Shown here one piece after another: positions 34,720 to 45,114 of a stretch of 64,000 bases of DNA. Origin of the DNA: Ligustrum vulgare (lineage: Eukaryota; Streptophyta; Magnoliopsida; Lamiales; Oleaceae); assembly GCA_963555705.1 (NCBI GenBank), contig OY743169.1, forward strand, positions 6,696,014 to 6,760,013. The letters are read 5' to 3'. Under the pieces are notes generated by a model. It had not been told where the DNA came from and searched no databases. It was given only the letters and a program-made list of their open reading frames with translations. The stretch's first letter is position 1. The number at the start of each line of letters is the position of its first letter. The translations under genes and the position numbers were made by a program.

Positions 34720-35501
34720 GGGTGGTTTTTGGCTTTATTTTTTTTATTTTTGTGGATCATGATTGTCAAATCTTTTCTATTTTCATTTTCATTTTCAAAA
34801 ACATTTTCGATTTTCATTTTTTATTTTTAAATTAAGTGAAAATGTGTTTGACTTGTCATTTTTTAAAAATGAAAAATTTGAAAACATGTTCTGTTCAAAA
34901 TTTTACAGAATACTACTTAAATTATATGTAATTAATTTGATTGTTGATTAAATTATAAAATTTTTATTATTTTGAAGATTTACTCTATATTATAAGAAAC
35001 AGCTTATCTAATTTTTATTGAATTAATTTAATAATTTAATTTAATAATGGCTAGAAAATATTTCAAAAATCAATAAAGCCATTAATGTTCAAGTTCCAAA
35101 AATATTATAAGAAATTAGGATTGATTACAATTAACTTTTCCACTGTACAAAATATATCCGAGTCAAATTCAACAAACATGACAATTTTCACTAATTCATT
35201 TTGTCCTGCTATTAACGGACTATCAAAATCAAACCAATACATCAATAAAAAGGAATATTGAATTGCAAAATCAAAGAATTTTATTAATTTAACAACTCTA
35301 GAATGTGCTTTCGCGTTTTCAGTTGTAGCAGAGTTTTGTACTGAAAATGTCCAAAATGATGATTTCCTTCTTTTGAGTTTTATGTATAAATTTTTTTCTT
35401 GTTTCCAAAAACTCTTTTGAAAAAGTGAAAGAGAACGCGTTTTTGATATTTTTGAAAATAAAAACAAAATGGTCTAAAAGCAGCAAAGTGAACATGGCCT
35501 A
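34720..35501. mobile_element. Non-autonomous DNA element, second copy of the 10616 family
   Basis: The right end reads, inverted, AGGCCATGTTCACTTTGCTG and matches the right end of 10616-11495 (AAGCCCCTGTTCTCTTTGCTG). Subterminal stretches also match in order, including TTTTCATTTTC, GTTTGACTTGTCATTT and GAGAACGCGTTTTT. Possible ATGATTT duplications flank it at about 34709 and 35502. The interior differs from the first copy and is non-coding. Confidence 0.55.
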
Positions 35502-35676
35502 ATGATTTGGTCGATTTCAATAATTGATTTGATTTTGGATGCTAAAATGAAAAATTAGAGAATTGCCATCCAGTTCTTGATCTAGCTATGAAATCATGTT
35601 TAATACGATCATAATCAATAAAATATCAATCACATATTTTATGAATCCCACGATTTTTAAACAAGACATTCCATCA

Positions 35677-35708
<32 letters not shown>

Positions 35709-36055
35709 CAAGAAACTTGGATCGAACTATCAGATCAACAATTTCTGCTTCTACCACTTGTAATTTAACTCACCCAAAGTTAAAAGGGTTAATATAATAG
35801 TACCCTGGTCCCGCCTTTATAAATGAAATATTTGTATTTTTTTAGATAAAATTTGTGGTTAAAAATAATTTAGAAAAATTTGTATATAATTAAAAAGTGA
35901 TATAGAAAATTATAATGTATAATATTTATCTACGGGGAAAAGCTTCTTGTATAGAAGAATTCTACAGATTAGCATACAAATGAATTTTTTTTTACCAAAC
36001 TACCATTTAAATAAAAATTTTATATTTTAATAATGTTATTTGATTTTTGTTCGCT
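35502..36055. other. AT-rich flank of the viral insertion
   Basis: Contains the ATT microsatellite at 35678-35709 and no gene. The viral sequence starts abruptly near 36056. Confidence 0.5.
35678..35709. repeat. ATT microsatellite
   Basis: About ten perfect ATT units. Confidence 0.95.
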
Positions 36056-36079
36056 CTTAGTAGCACCCCCAAAATTAAA

Positions 36080-36091
36080 TGGTATCAGAGC
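36080..36091 (+). promoter_or_regulatory. Viral primer-binding site (tRNA-iMet)
   Basis: TGGTATCAGAGC marks where reverse transcription of the pregenomic RNA would begin. It lies within about 25 bases of the left edge of the insertion. Confidence 0.9.
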
Positions 36092-36096
36092 CGCAT

Positions 36097-36660
36097 GGCA
36101 GATCTTAAGGACAAATATTATATGACAAAAAATGAAAACAAATATATAATACATATACCAGAATTTATAATAAGAATAATATTACCCCTTAATTATAAAA
36201 TAGAAATCTTAAGAGTTTTAAAAGATTTAGACTAAAACATACGAATGCAAATATATGATATAATAAATTTCGATATTATAAAAGAAGAATATATAAGAAA
36301 TATTAGATTTACTAAATTATAACATAGCAGAAGAATTATATAAAGAAGAATTAAATTGAATATATGAATTTTCATAGAGCAGACCCTATATTAGAAAAAT
36401 ATTTAGATATAAAAACAAATGAAAAATTAGACATAATATGTAACCAAAGAATAAACTTATATGAAATGATTAATGAAGAAAGAAAAATAAAAAGAGAAGA
36501 AATCCTAAGATTAAAATCTATAGAAAAGAAAAAGAAATACTTTAATACAATACTAAAACAAATACCTAAAATACAAGAAATTCTAAATAACAAAGAAAAA
36601 AATTTATTCAGAATTATATGATAAAACCAAAAATTAAAATATACTAAGAAAATATTGGAG
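36097..36660 (+). pseudogene. Viral 5'-proximal ORF, function unknown, broken
   Basis: The ATG at 36097 (MADLKDKYYMTKNENK) opens a short frame to 36235. Further lysine- and isoleucine-rich, helix-prone coding sequence follows in other frames, including NFHRADPILEKYLDIKTN at 36364. At least one frameshift and several stops break it. I do not recognise a domain; its place directly after the primer site suggests the N-terminal viral ORF. Confidence 0.45.
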
Positions 36661-36791
36661 AATTCAAAGACAAAAGGAAATGTTAGAATCAGATAGAAAT
36701 TTTTGCGAATATATGATAACAACATGTAAAAATGATAAATACCAATCAGAACTCATACTTGAAATAGAAAACGTTAAAGGAAGAATTTAAG

Positions 36792-37190
36792 ATGGATATA
36801 ACTGGATATTTTGAAGACTTAAAAACATTAATAAAATCATTAATCAGTGATATTAAAGAAGTTAAAAATGAACTAACAGAAGCAAGAAATGATATAAATA
36901 TATTAAAACTTGAAATCAGAGAGTTAAAAGAAAATAATAAAAGCAAATATAAGAAAATAGATAAAAAAAAACTTATAGAAAAAGAAATGGTAAGGATAGG
37001 AAAGAAATATATCGAACAAGAAAAAAATGTAATAGAAACAAGAAGCATGGATTATGAATTCAGAAAAAACATATTACCAAAAATATTAGAAGAAGAAATG
37101 GAATTACAAAAATCAATAGAAAAAACCATAGAAAAATTAAAGATAGATAAAAACACTAAAGAAGAACAGGATCAAAAGAAAGATGAATGA
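36792..37190 (+). CDS. Viral coiled-coil protein, 132 residues
   Basis: An uninterrupted frame starting MDITGYFEDLKTL. Residues about 10-60 and 85-125 show strong heptad-type hydrophobic spacing with many Lys and Glu, so two coiled-coil stretches are likely. Size and position before the coat region recall the virion-associated or small ORF2/ORF3 proteins of other caulimovirids, but sequence alone does not prove that. Its stop overlaps the next ORF start by eight bases (ATGAATGA), which fits polycistronic translation by coupling or reinitiation. It is one of few viral frames still open. Confidence 0.6.
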   Translation: MDITGYFEDLKTLIKSLISDIKEVKNELTEARNDINILKLEIRELKENNKSKYKKIDKKKLIEKEMVRIGKKYIEQEKNVIETRSMDYEFRKNILPKILEEEMELQKSIEKTIEKLKIDKNTKEEQDQKKDE

Positions 37191-38526
37191 AGAGATATAT
37201 TTACTAATAGAAAATTTTGACCAATTAAATATAGATAATTTAAATGAATACCAAATTTTAATGAATACTGGAGGAGTACCAAATCCAACCCCAATAGGAA
37301 CTTCTGGAGCTAAACCAGAATTACCAGATCCAGATGAAAGTTATGCACATTTATATAGTAAACCACAAAAGCAATATTATGATAGAATAAAAGAAAGACA
37401 AACACCAAAAGGAAATAGATATAGTGATAGATTTATACCAAATGATGATTATAATAAACCCATAAATCATGGAGGAACAAAATTAGATTTAGATTGTAAG
37501 ATAGATATTAAGAAAGCCTTATTAGCTTGGGCAGAATCAATAATATTATTCTTTTTATATAACAAAGATGATACATGGGAAAGTACTGAAAGAAGAATAG
37601 ACTACCTAGTTGCATCTTTCGAAGGAGATGTTTATAACTGGTGGGAAGGAATTAATAATGATACTAAAGCATTAATAAGAAGAAACGTTCAAACTGAAAT
37701 AATAAAATCAGATAAAGAAGGCATAGAAAGACTAGCAGGATATATAGGAGATGAATTCCTAGGAGAAAATTAGATAAATAATGTTGAAAGAGAATCAATA
37801 AGAGAAAAAGATGATGTAAGAATCAAACTAATAAACCTAACAATTTGTGATATGTGCAAAATCAAAGAATACACTTGTAAATTTAAAAAATACTACTATA
37901 CCCAATTCTACAGTAATGAAAACAAGGAAGTGTACCAAGACATGTACTATAATAAATTACCATGCACATGAAAAATATATTTTAAAATAGAATTTGAAAA
38001 ATATTACAGAGATAATGATGGAATACCAAGGACATTAGGATCAAGAATAAAATTCTTATTTGAAAGATTAGCATATATATGTCAACAAAGACAATTATTG
38101 AAAAAATCAGGAAAGTTAACCAAAATATGCTGTGAAGATATGGAAAAACCTATACAATGGGGATGTCATAATGAAAGAAAAAATATCAAGAGAAAATTTA
38201 AAAATAGGAAGTTTAAAAAATTTAAAAATTTTAAGAAAAAATATATAAAACCTAAAAGAAGATATTATAAAATAAAATATAGTTCAAATCAAAAATAGAG
38301 AAAAAAACCATATAAAACAGATAAAAGTAAATGCAAATGTTGGAATTGCGGAGAAATATGACATATAAGCCCAGATTGTACCAAGAAAAAGGTTAGAATA
38401 TTACAAAAAGATTACTTAGAAATATAAAATGAACTAAGTGAAATATCTGATATTGATGAATATTACAATCAAGAAGTTTATATAAGTGAAATAGATTCAG
38501 AAAGGAATGTATCAAGATCAGAATAA
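37183..38526 (+). pseudogene. Viral coat protein region with zinc knuckle, broken
   Basis: The frame begins at 37183 with an acidic N-terminal part. It continues into a coat-like core (KIDIKKALLAWAESIILFF and FEGDVYNWWEGI), a very basic stretch at 38170-38300, and a knuckle CWNC...H...C at 38338-38379 that would bind nucleic acid. In-frame stops lie at 37771 (TAG), 37969 (TGA), 38296 (TAG), 38359 (TGA, inside the knuckle just before its histidine) and 38425 (TAA). The frame closes at 38524. After a short frame-disturbed stretch the movement protein follows, so coat and movement domains were probably one polyprotein. Confidence 0.85.
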
Positions 38527-38607
38527 AGAGACAAAAGAAGTAGAAGATAATAATATTAATAAACAAGAATATGAAGGAATAGAATGTTATAATTTAAAAT
38601 AACATTT

Positions 38608-39507
38608 GATAACAATAAGTATAAGAAAATACAAAAATTATCATTAGATTTAAAGATTGACAAATGTGAAATTTTTGATAGAATATGGGGAAGAGAAAGA
38701 ATAACAATAAATGAATACTATAAAATAGAAAAAACAATAAATGTTAGAACAACTCATGGAACACATAAATTTAATCTATTAACAAAAAACACAGTCATGG
38801 AATTATTAACAAAAATTAATAAAAAACATAGAGAAAAGATTCAATATGCTTATTTGGCAGGAATACAAATAATGTTTAAATCTCTATTTAGAGAAGGGAT
38901 AGATTCACCACTAACAGTAAGTTTAAATGATGGAAGAATACTAAATTTAAAAGATAGTCATTTAGGAATGGTAGAAGGAAATCTCGCATATAAAAAATTA
39001 ATATTTACATGCTATCCAAAATACTGTGTATCATTAACAGATAAAAACTTTAATGAAGTTTTAGGATTACATTTTAAATTACAAAGAAATGATATAATGG
39101 AACCAGGAGATAAAATCATGACTATTGAATATAGAGCCTTATATACATTTACTAATTCAAACTATGAAAACATTTATTCTAAAAAACCATTTATAGAAGT
39201 TCATAAAGAATGTAAAGATTTTAGTAAAATTATAAGACCAGAAAAACAAATAACTTTAATACCAGAAAACTATGAACTTAATATAACAAAAAACAAACCT
39301 GAAATTATAGAATTAATAGAAGAAGATTATCCTGATAAAATAACATTTGAAAATGAAAGAATAATTAAAAGATCACGGAGTCTTAGTTTACCTAATAAGA
39401 AATATTTAGGAGAAATTAGTAATACAAAAGAAATAAAACTTCATAGAAATGCTGGAAATATGAAAATAGAAGGAGAATATTTTAATGGAAAAGAAAATAT
39501 AAAATGA
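38608..39507 (+). pseudogene. Viral movement protein (30K superfamily), mostly intact
   Basis: From about 38608 the frame is open to 39507. IQIMFKSLFREGIDSPLTVS, then LNLKDSHLGMVEGNLAY, LIFTCYPKYCVSLTDKNF and IEYRALYTFTNS follow the pattern of caulimovirid 30K-type movement proteins, which form tubules or gate plasmodesmata for cell-to-cell spread. The internal ATG at 38797 is probably not the true start, because homologous-looking sequence continues upstream in frame. The TGA at 39505 is followed in the same frame by a retropepsin motif, so the ancestral polyprotein likely continued. Confidence 0.85.
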
Positions 39508-39838
39508 CCAAACATATTAATAGATACAGGAGCTAGTGAATGTCACATAGCTGTAAATAAATAAAAAAAGGTAAATAGCGCATAAAACCAAACCATATAG
39601 ATACGTTAATTTTGATGGACAAGAACATACTAGTGAATTTGAAGTTAAAGTATTAATAAAAATTAGAGGAATTAGCCTTTTAGTACCATGTTATGTAGAT
39701 AATAGTATGGATATAAGACCTCATATATTATTAGGAATGAGTTTCCTAAATGGGTTAGAAGATTATAGTATAAAAAGAGAATGATTGTATATAACTCAAG
39801 ATGAAAAGATAATACTATGTAAAAAATGGGATGAATAA
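39508..39838 (+). pseudogene. First retropepsin-like segment at the end of the viral ORF1
   Basis: It begins with ILIDTGASECHI, an intact DTG aspartic-protease motif, in the movement protein frame. After a TAA at about 39562 and a frame change it continues in VPCYVDNSMDIRPHILLGMSFL, the second conserved retropepsin element (LLG). A TGA lies at 39782 and the frame ends at 39836, overlapping the ATG of the next ORF (ATGAATAA). Confidence 0.65.
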
Positions 39839-41718
39839 TCAGATAAGTTTTCCACTAACTGTTTACATACAAATTACTATTGTTGAAACAAATACAACAA
39901 CTTGTGCATTAATTGATACAGAAAGTGATATATCAATATTTAAAAGTTTCTTAATAAAATCATGGAATAATACAAATAAAATAAAAATAACTAGAATAAC
40001 AGGAGAAACTACTCAAATAATACAGAGTGCTGAAAAAATTGATATAATACTTGGAAGCAAACAAGTCATAATAAATAAAGTATATAATTATAATAACCTA
40101 AAATGTGATATATTACTAGGAAATGACTTTATAAAACAATTTCAATATTATAAACAAAATTATATGATAATGTTACAAACACCTTGTGCACATTTATTAA
40201 AAATACCAAGAGAATTTAGACCTTACAGAGTTCAGCCAGCCAAACGTGGTGATAAATGGGAAAAAACACCAATCATACAAAATAAAATAAAAAATAACAG
40301 AATTATATACAAAAAGGCTTTAAAAACGAAAATAGAAATTAGTATGGAGAGAATCACTGAACAATTAGAAAAAATTTATGGAGAAAACTCATTATTATTT
40401 TGGAAGCCATATCACCCTAAAGCCAAAATAGAATTAACAGAAAATGTTATCATAAGAGTTAGACATATGATGTATATTTTACCAGATACACAAGAATTCA
40501 AAACCCAAATTAAAGAATTACTTTATCAAAAACTAATCAGACCTAGTAATGGACCTTATAGCAGTCCAGCCTTTATGGTTATGAAACATTCTGAACAGGT
40601 TAAAGGAAATGCAAAAATGGTAATAAATTATAAATATTTAAATAAATATACAAAATTTGATGGGTAATTTTTACCAAATAAAGAAGTACTAATAAACCTT
40701 GTAAAAGGAAAACAATATTACTCCAAATTTGATTGCAAATCAGGATTTTACCAAGTCAAGATGGAAGAAGATAGCATACAATATATAGTATTCAGTACAC
40801 CTCAAGGTAAGTACAAATGGATGGTTATGCCTTTTAGATTGAAAAATGCACCACAAATAAATCAAAGAAAAATGGATAATATATTTAGAAAATTTAATGA
40901 ATTTTTAATTGTTTATATAGATGATATATTAATATGTTCTAATAACAAAAAAGAACACAGAAATCATTTAATAAAATTTATAAATGAATGCAAAAAGGAA
41001 GGAATAGTTCTTTCAAAAAACAAAGCTATAATAGAAAAACAAGAAATTGATTTTCTTGAATTATCAATAGATAAAAAAGGAATAAAATTACAAACTCACA
41101 TATCTAAAATGATAATGAACTTTCCAGATAAATTAGAATAAAAAGAACAAATACAAAAAATTTTGGGATGCCTAAATTATGCAGAATGATTTATTAAAAA
41201 TATTTCAAAAAAGAAACATAAAATCCAAATTTTACTCAGAAAAACAAATACTAAAAGATGGAGTGATGAACATACAGAAATTGTTAAATCACTTAAAGAA
41301 TAATGCAAAAATTTACCAAAACTAAGATTACCAGATGAAAAAGATAATATGATTGTAAATATTGATACCTCAGATAAATATTGGGCAGCAATATTAAAAA
41401 CAGATTTGAATGAAATTTTCAGATATTCTAGTGGAACATTTAACCAAACAGAAATAAATTATACCACTCATGAAAAAGAATTACTAGCGATTATCAGAGG
41501 AATAAAAAAAAATTTCATTATTCTTATTATCTAAAAAATTCATTGTTGAAACTGATAACTCTCAAGTTGCAGAATTAATCAAAAATAAATTGCCACCAGA
41601 ACCTCAATATAGGAGATTACACAGCTGGCAAGCTTATATGGCATTTTACAATTTTGATATAATTCATATTAAGGGTATTAATAACTATCTTGCAAATTTT
41701 TTAATCAGGAATATTTAA
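39831..41718 (+). pseudogene. Viral protease-like, reverse transcriptase and RNase H ORF, broken
   Basis: The ATG at 39831 opens a second retropepsin-like domain (CALIDTESDISIFK, then CDILLGNDFI), in which the expected Gly of DTG is Glu. Reverse transcriptase follows: MVINYKYLNKYTKFDG, YSKFDCKSGFYQVKM, WMVMPFRLKNAP and YIDD at about 40914. RNase H has NIDTSDKYWAAIL, HEKELLAI and ETDNSQVAEL. Stops occur at 40665 (TAA), 41139 (TAA), 41187 (TGA) and about 41302 (TAA), with a frameshift near 41521. No integrase is encoded, as in all caulimovirids. The enzyme cannot be made in one piece. Confidence 0.9.
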
Positions 41719-41725
41719 TTTACAG

Positions 41726-42921
41726 ATGGATAATATCAAGAAATCTTTGATAGACGCCAAGGAGCGAATCAAATTCTTATATGAAGAAGCTGAAGATATA
41801 AAGATGAGAATCGAACAACTTGGAGAAACTCTCCAAGAAAGTTTTAAACAGCTGATGGAAATCTCAACTTTTCATTACAATTATACCAAAGAATTGAGTG
41901 TCAATATAATTGAGATTGAATCTCAATTTGAATCGTTATTTACCAAACAGGTTTTACCAACAATACAAACAGGTACAATACAACCAGGTACATCATATGG
42001 AAGCAGTGGTGGACCATTGATCAAAAGAGATGAAAGTCCAAAGAAGGTTACTATAAATGAACCCAGTCCAAGAAAATTGACAATCAATACTAAAGATGAA
42101 CATACAAGAGTTATAAAAATCCGTGCTTAGGAGGAAGACGACTCTCCTTTTTACCAAGAGAAGACGAATACAAACAAACTGTCAGAATCATTTATGAACT
42201 CCAAGAAAGTGATTGTTATTACATTTCTTCAGGAGATCACGTTTACCCACGATTAATTGTTACCCAAGGAGGAGATCCAGTTATGACAAAGATGACAGCT
42301 GATTATGGATTTTTAGATCTTATTTACCCAGGCAAAGATTTAAAGGAAATTGATAAATTTGAAAATCTATTAAAATGTGAAATATCAAAATTTGCTCAAG
42401 GAAAACCTATTTATTTAAAATTTTACTCAATCAACCCTGAAATTGATGGAAGGATGTATTATCCTGCTGAACACATTATTACAATTGGATATGTTGCAAG
42501 AAATTTTCAGATTGAAGTTGGAAAAAATATCATACCAGTATCAAACATTACCAGATCATGGTTTATATCCCGCAGAGTTTTGGGAATTAAGGTTCTTTAC
42601 AATATTGCCTAAAATTTGTATGATAAAAAATTCAAATGCATATGTCAATACGAAGGATGGACCCTTGTTACAAATGGAGGATATGAAAAATCAACCATTC
42701 CAAAGGATTACATCAAGAAATTTGATATTCATCAAATTCATGGAAGCTTTTTGACTTTACAAGAAGTGTGTATCGCCAGGAATTGCCCCACATTCCAACA
42801 AAAAAGATGATGGACAGCTGGAATCAACAAAGAGGATGCTGACAATGAAGATAGAATGGAATCTACTTTTTACAACAAGCCAAGACAACACCATGTGATC
42901 GCTTTAAAAAAGAAGATAGGA
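41726..42921 (+). pseudogene. Viral transactivator/viroplasmin-like ORF, broken
   Basis: The ATG at 41726 opens 134 residues with a coiled-coil N-terminus and a Ser/Pro-rich part (TSYGSSGGPLIK). A TAG at 42128 and a frame change lead into YGFLDLIYPGKDL, INPEIDGRMYYPAEHIITI and, after a TAA at 42610, CQYEGWTLVTNGGY. Position after RNase H and before the promoter matches the transactivator ORF of cavemo-, solendo- and caulimoviruses, which lets ribosomes translate the polycistronic RNA. The assignment is mainly positional. Confidence 0.5.
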
Positions 42922-43023
42922 TAGATGGACATGTGTCCTTTGTAATGTGATATAAACCTTTCAATTATTTATGTAACATATGCAATAATGTAAGAAGAAA
43001 ATAATCGAGTCTCATGTAAATAT

Positions 43024-43160
43024 TATAAATAGAGGCTTTAAGGCTAGGATAAGGCAGAGTGGAAAGGAGTTAGTTGATAGAGCACTCAGTCTGTGAGCCA
43101 ATTCCCTGTATTTAAAAATTCTCATATCAATCTGTGTACAAAACTTTTGATATCAATAAA
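43024..43160 (+). promoter_or_regulatory. Viral pregenomic promoter and poly(A) signal
   Basis: TATAAATAG at 43024-43032 is followed about 125 bases later by AATAAA at 43155-43160. A promoter this close upstream of a poly(A) signal gives the short terminal redundancy of caulimovirid RNA. Transcription would run rightward, toward the MLK gene about 2 kb downstream. Confidence 0.75.
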
Positions 43161-43458
43161 ATTTCAAACGTTTCATAAAAAATTATGAGCTTCTAAATTT
43201 CTGTCTTCTGAATCCTATTTCCTAGAAGAAGATATATTATTAAGAAAACTCCCTATACTTTGTCCAGAAATATTTTCCATTAAGTTGTTATACAGTGAAG
43301 GCATGGAGTCAGGAAATGCTAGTTACCCATAAAGGCAAGAGGCCACTGAAGGGTGTGATAGCAGAAACCTGCAAGCCTAAAGGTCACTAACAAAAGAAGA
43401 AAGATACAAATGTACAAAGAAACGGAAAAGAGGTTAGTATTCTTAATATATCTGTCTT

Positions 43459-44640
43459 ATGGATTTAGGTGGAAAAAGAATTTTTGAAAAAATCATGGGA
43501 GAACATAGGATTATTAAATTTAATTATCAAAACAGTCCATACAAAGATGAATATCATAACATAATCAAACCTTTGTTCATGCATCAACAATTTACTAGAC
43601 CTAACAATGAAATAAAAAAGTTATACCATGTTTATATGCCATATTTATTAGCTGTTTATCATAAATTTAAAGAATTATTTGGAATAAAAATTACAAAGTC
43701 AATCATTTACTTTTGACTTGATAGTGATAATACTGAAATAAATAATGAATTGTATTTAGAATATGTATTTAGCAGTGACAATGATTATGATCCAGTAATA
43801 GATTATGATAGTGATGGAAGAGATGAATCATTCTTTACCAATTTTTGAAAAAATTTGATATCATGAATAAAAATATTTATATTATGAAAAAACTCAGATA
43901 TAAAAGAGGAACATATAAAGTTGAAAATAAAAAATGAAATCAATAAAGTAGGATATCAAGAACAACTTTATGCATCACAGGAAATACTTAAAAGTTTTAA
44001 AAATAATATGATGAAAAACTTTGCTATAGGAACTATTAGATCTATAGTTATACAGGATATTCAAAACACAATAGATAAATTAGAAAAAAAAAGAAAAAAT
44101 ATAATACGTCAAAGTATAACATACCACTTGAACCAAGTATATATATTATAACTGATATTGACATTATCAATTCTCAAACATTAATTAAATTTGAAAAATT
44201 ACTTGAAACTTCATAAAACCAAACTGAACAGTTTTATTTAACAAAATGCCATAATATATTATTAAAGGATTAAACAAACTTTTAGAAAAAGTATTAGGAA
44301 AAATGGATATAATTGTATCCCACTTAAGAAATATAGATGAATCATCTGAAGAATATTTCATATTCTTAGAAAATTATGATCAACTTATGATAGACTATTC
44401 TGATATTGTAAATCGAAAAATGGATTTATACAAAACAATTCAAAATAGTAACAAAAATAGATGTCAGGATTAACTATTAAAAAAGAGATTGAAATTATTG
44501 GAGTAAGAATGAATGAAATAATTTATTTTATTAAAAATGATAAAATAAATCGAAAGAATATTATAGAAATTCAAGAAAAAATAGATCTGTTAAAACATAG
44601 GTTACAGAATATAAAACAAAGAACTACAACATGAAATTAG
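43459..44640 (+). pseudogene. A-rich viral sequence of unknown function after the promoter
   Basis: Several broken frames with the same A-rich codon use as the rest of the virus: MDLGGKRIFEKIMGEH at 43459, an acidic stretch near 43790, KSFKNNMMKNFAIGTI near 43990, and helix-rich segments at 44300 and 44480. TGA stops are frequent. It lies where the leader between transcription start and primer site would be in the circular genome, but at about 1.5 kb it is long for a leader. I recognise no domain. Confidence 0.4.
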
Positions 44641-45044
44641 GCAAAAATAGAGGGACTAATCCTATAAAACTTGATAAAAGAATAAAATTGTCAAAATCTA
44701 TTTATAATTTTGACCTTATTAGACTGTCTATACACCATTGTACAACTATCCGTACTAATAGCATAATCCTTATCTACGTGATGATATTCCTTCTCTGTCT
44801 AAAGGCACCCATTTTTGCCAATTTGGATCCCCTGTTCTTTTTTGTCATTTCCCTCCATTGATCGCCCAATTTTCAATTTCCGCAAAATTTCCCTCTCTTT
44901 CCCTCTTTCACAGACTCACGCAGTGATACACACAGGTATTGAGTCTCTGATGATCGAATAATTGATTCTCGTTTCATTTTCTTGTTTGTGTCACGTGAAA
45001 TTTCTATTTTGAGCTAGCCGATCTGAGAGTAGGTAAAGGGTTTG
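44641..45044 (+). promoter_or_regulatory. Upstream region of the MLK gene
   Basis: Host-like composition returns here after the viral block. A pyrimidine-rich stretch at about 44880-44915 is typical of plant 5' leader or start-site regions. No convincing TATA box is placed near it. The transcription start is not determinable from sequence alone. Confidence 0.4.
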
Positions 45045-45089
45045 ATGAAGACTAATTTGGGAAATTCACTCCGGAGTATTGATGGGTGA
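45045..45089 (+). promoter_or_regulatory. uORF1 of the MLK gene (14 codons plus stop)
   Basis: ATG at 45045 to TGA at 45087, ending nine bases before the main start codon. It is relevant only if the transcript starts upstream of it. Confidence 0.5.
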
Positions 45090-45114
45090 TCATCGATATG
45101 CCTCAACTGCGTAG
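45082..45114 (+). promoter_or_regulatory. uORF2 overlapping the MLK start codon
   Basis: ATG at 45082 to TAG at 45112, ten codons in another frame, spanning the main ATG at 45098. A ribosome using it would pass the main start, so it could reduce translation. Confidence 0.5.

Larger units (their letters stand above)
36056..44640 (+). mobile_element. Endogenous pararetrovirus (Caulimoviridae), near full length
   Basis: An A-rich block of about 8.6 kb carries a caulimovirid gene set on one strand: a tRNA-iMet primer site, a small coiled-coil ORF, a coat region with zinc knuckle, a 30K-type movement protein, retropepsin, reverse transcriptase and RNase H. A transactivator-like ORF and a promoter closely followed by a poly(A) signal come next. 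There are no LTRs and no integrase, as expected for a virus that integrates accidentally. Coat before movement protein in one polyprotein is the order of cavemo- and solendoviruses, so I favour that group. Many stops and frameshifts mean it cannot replicate. Both edges are placed by composition and are accurate only to a few tens of bases. Confidence 0.9.
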
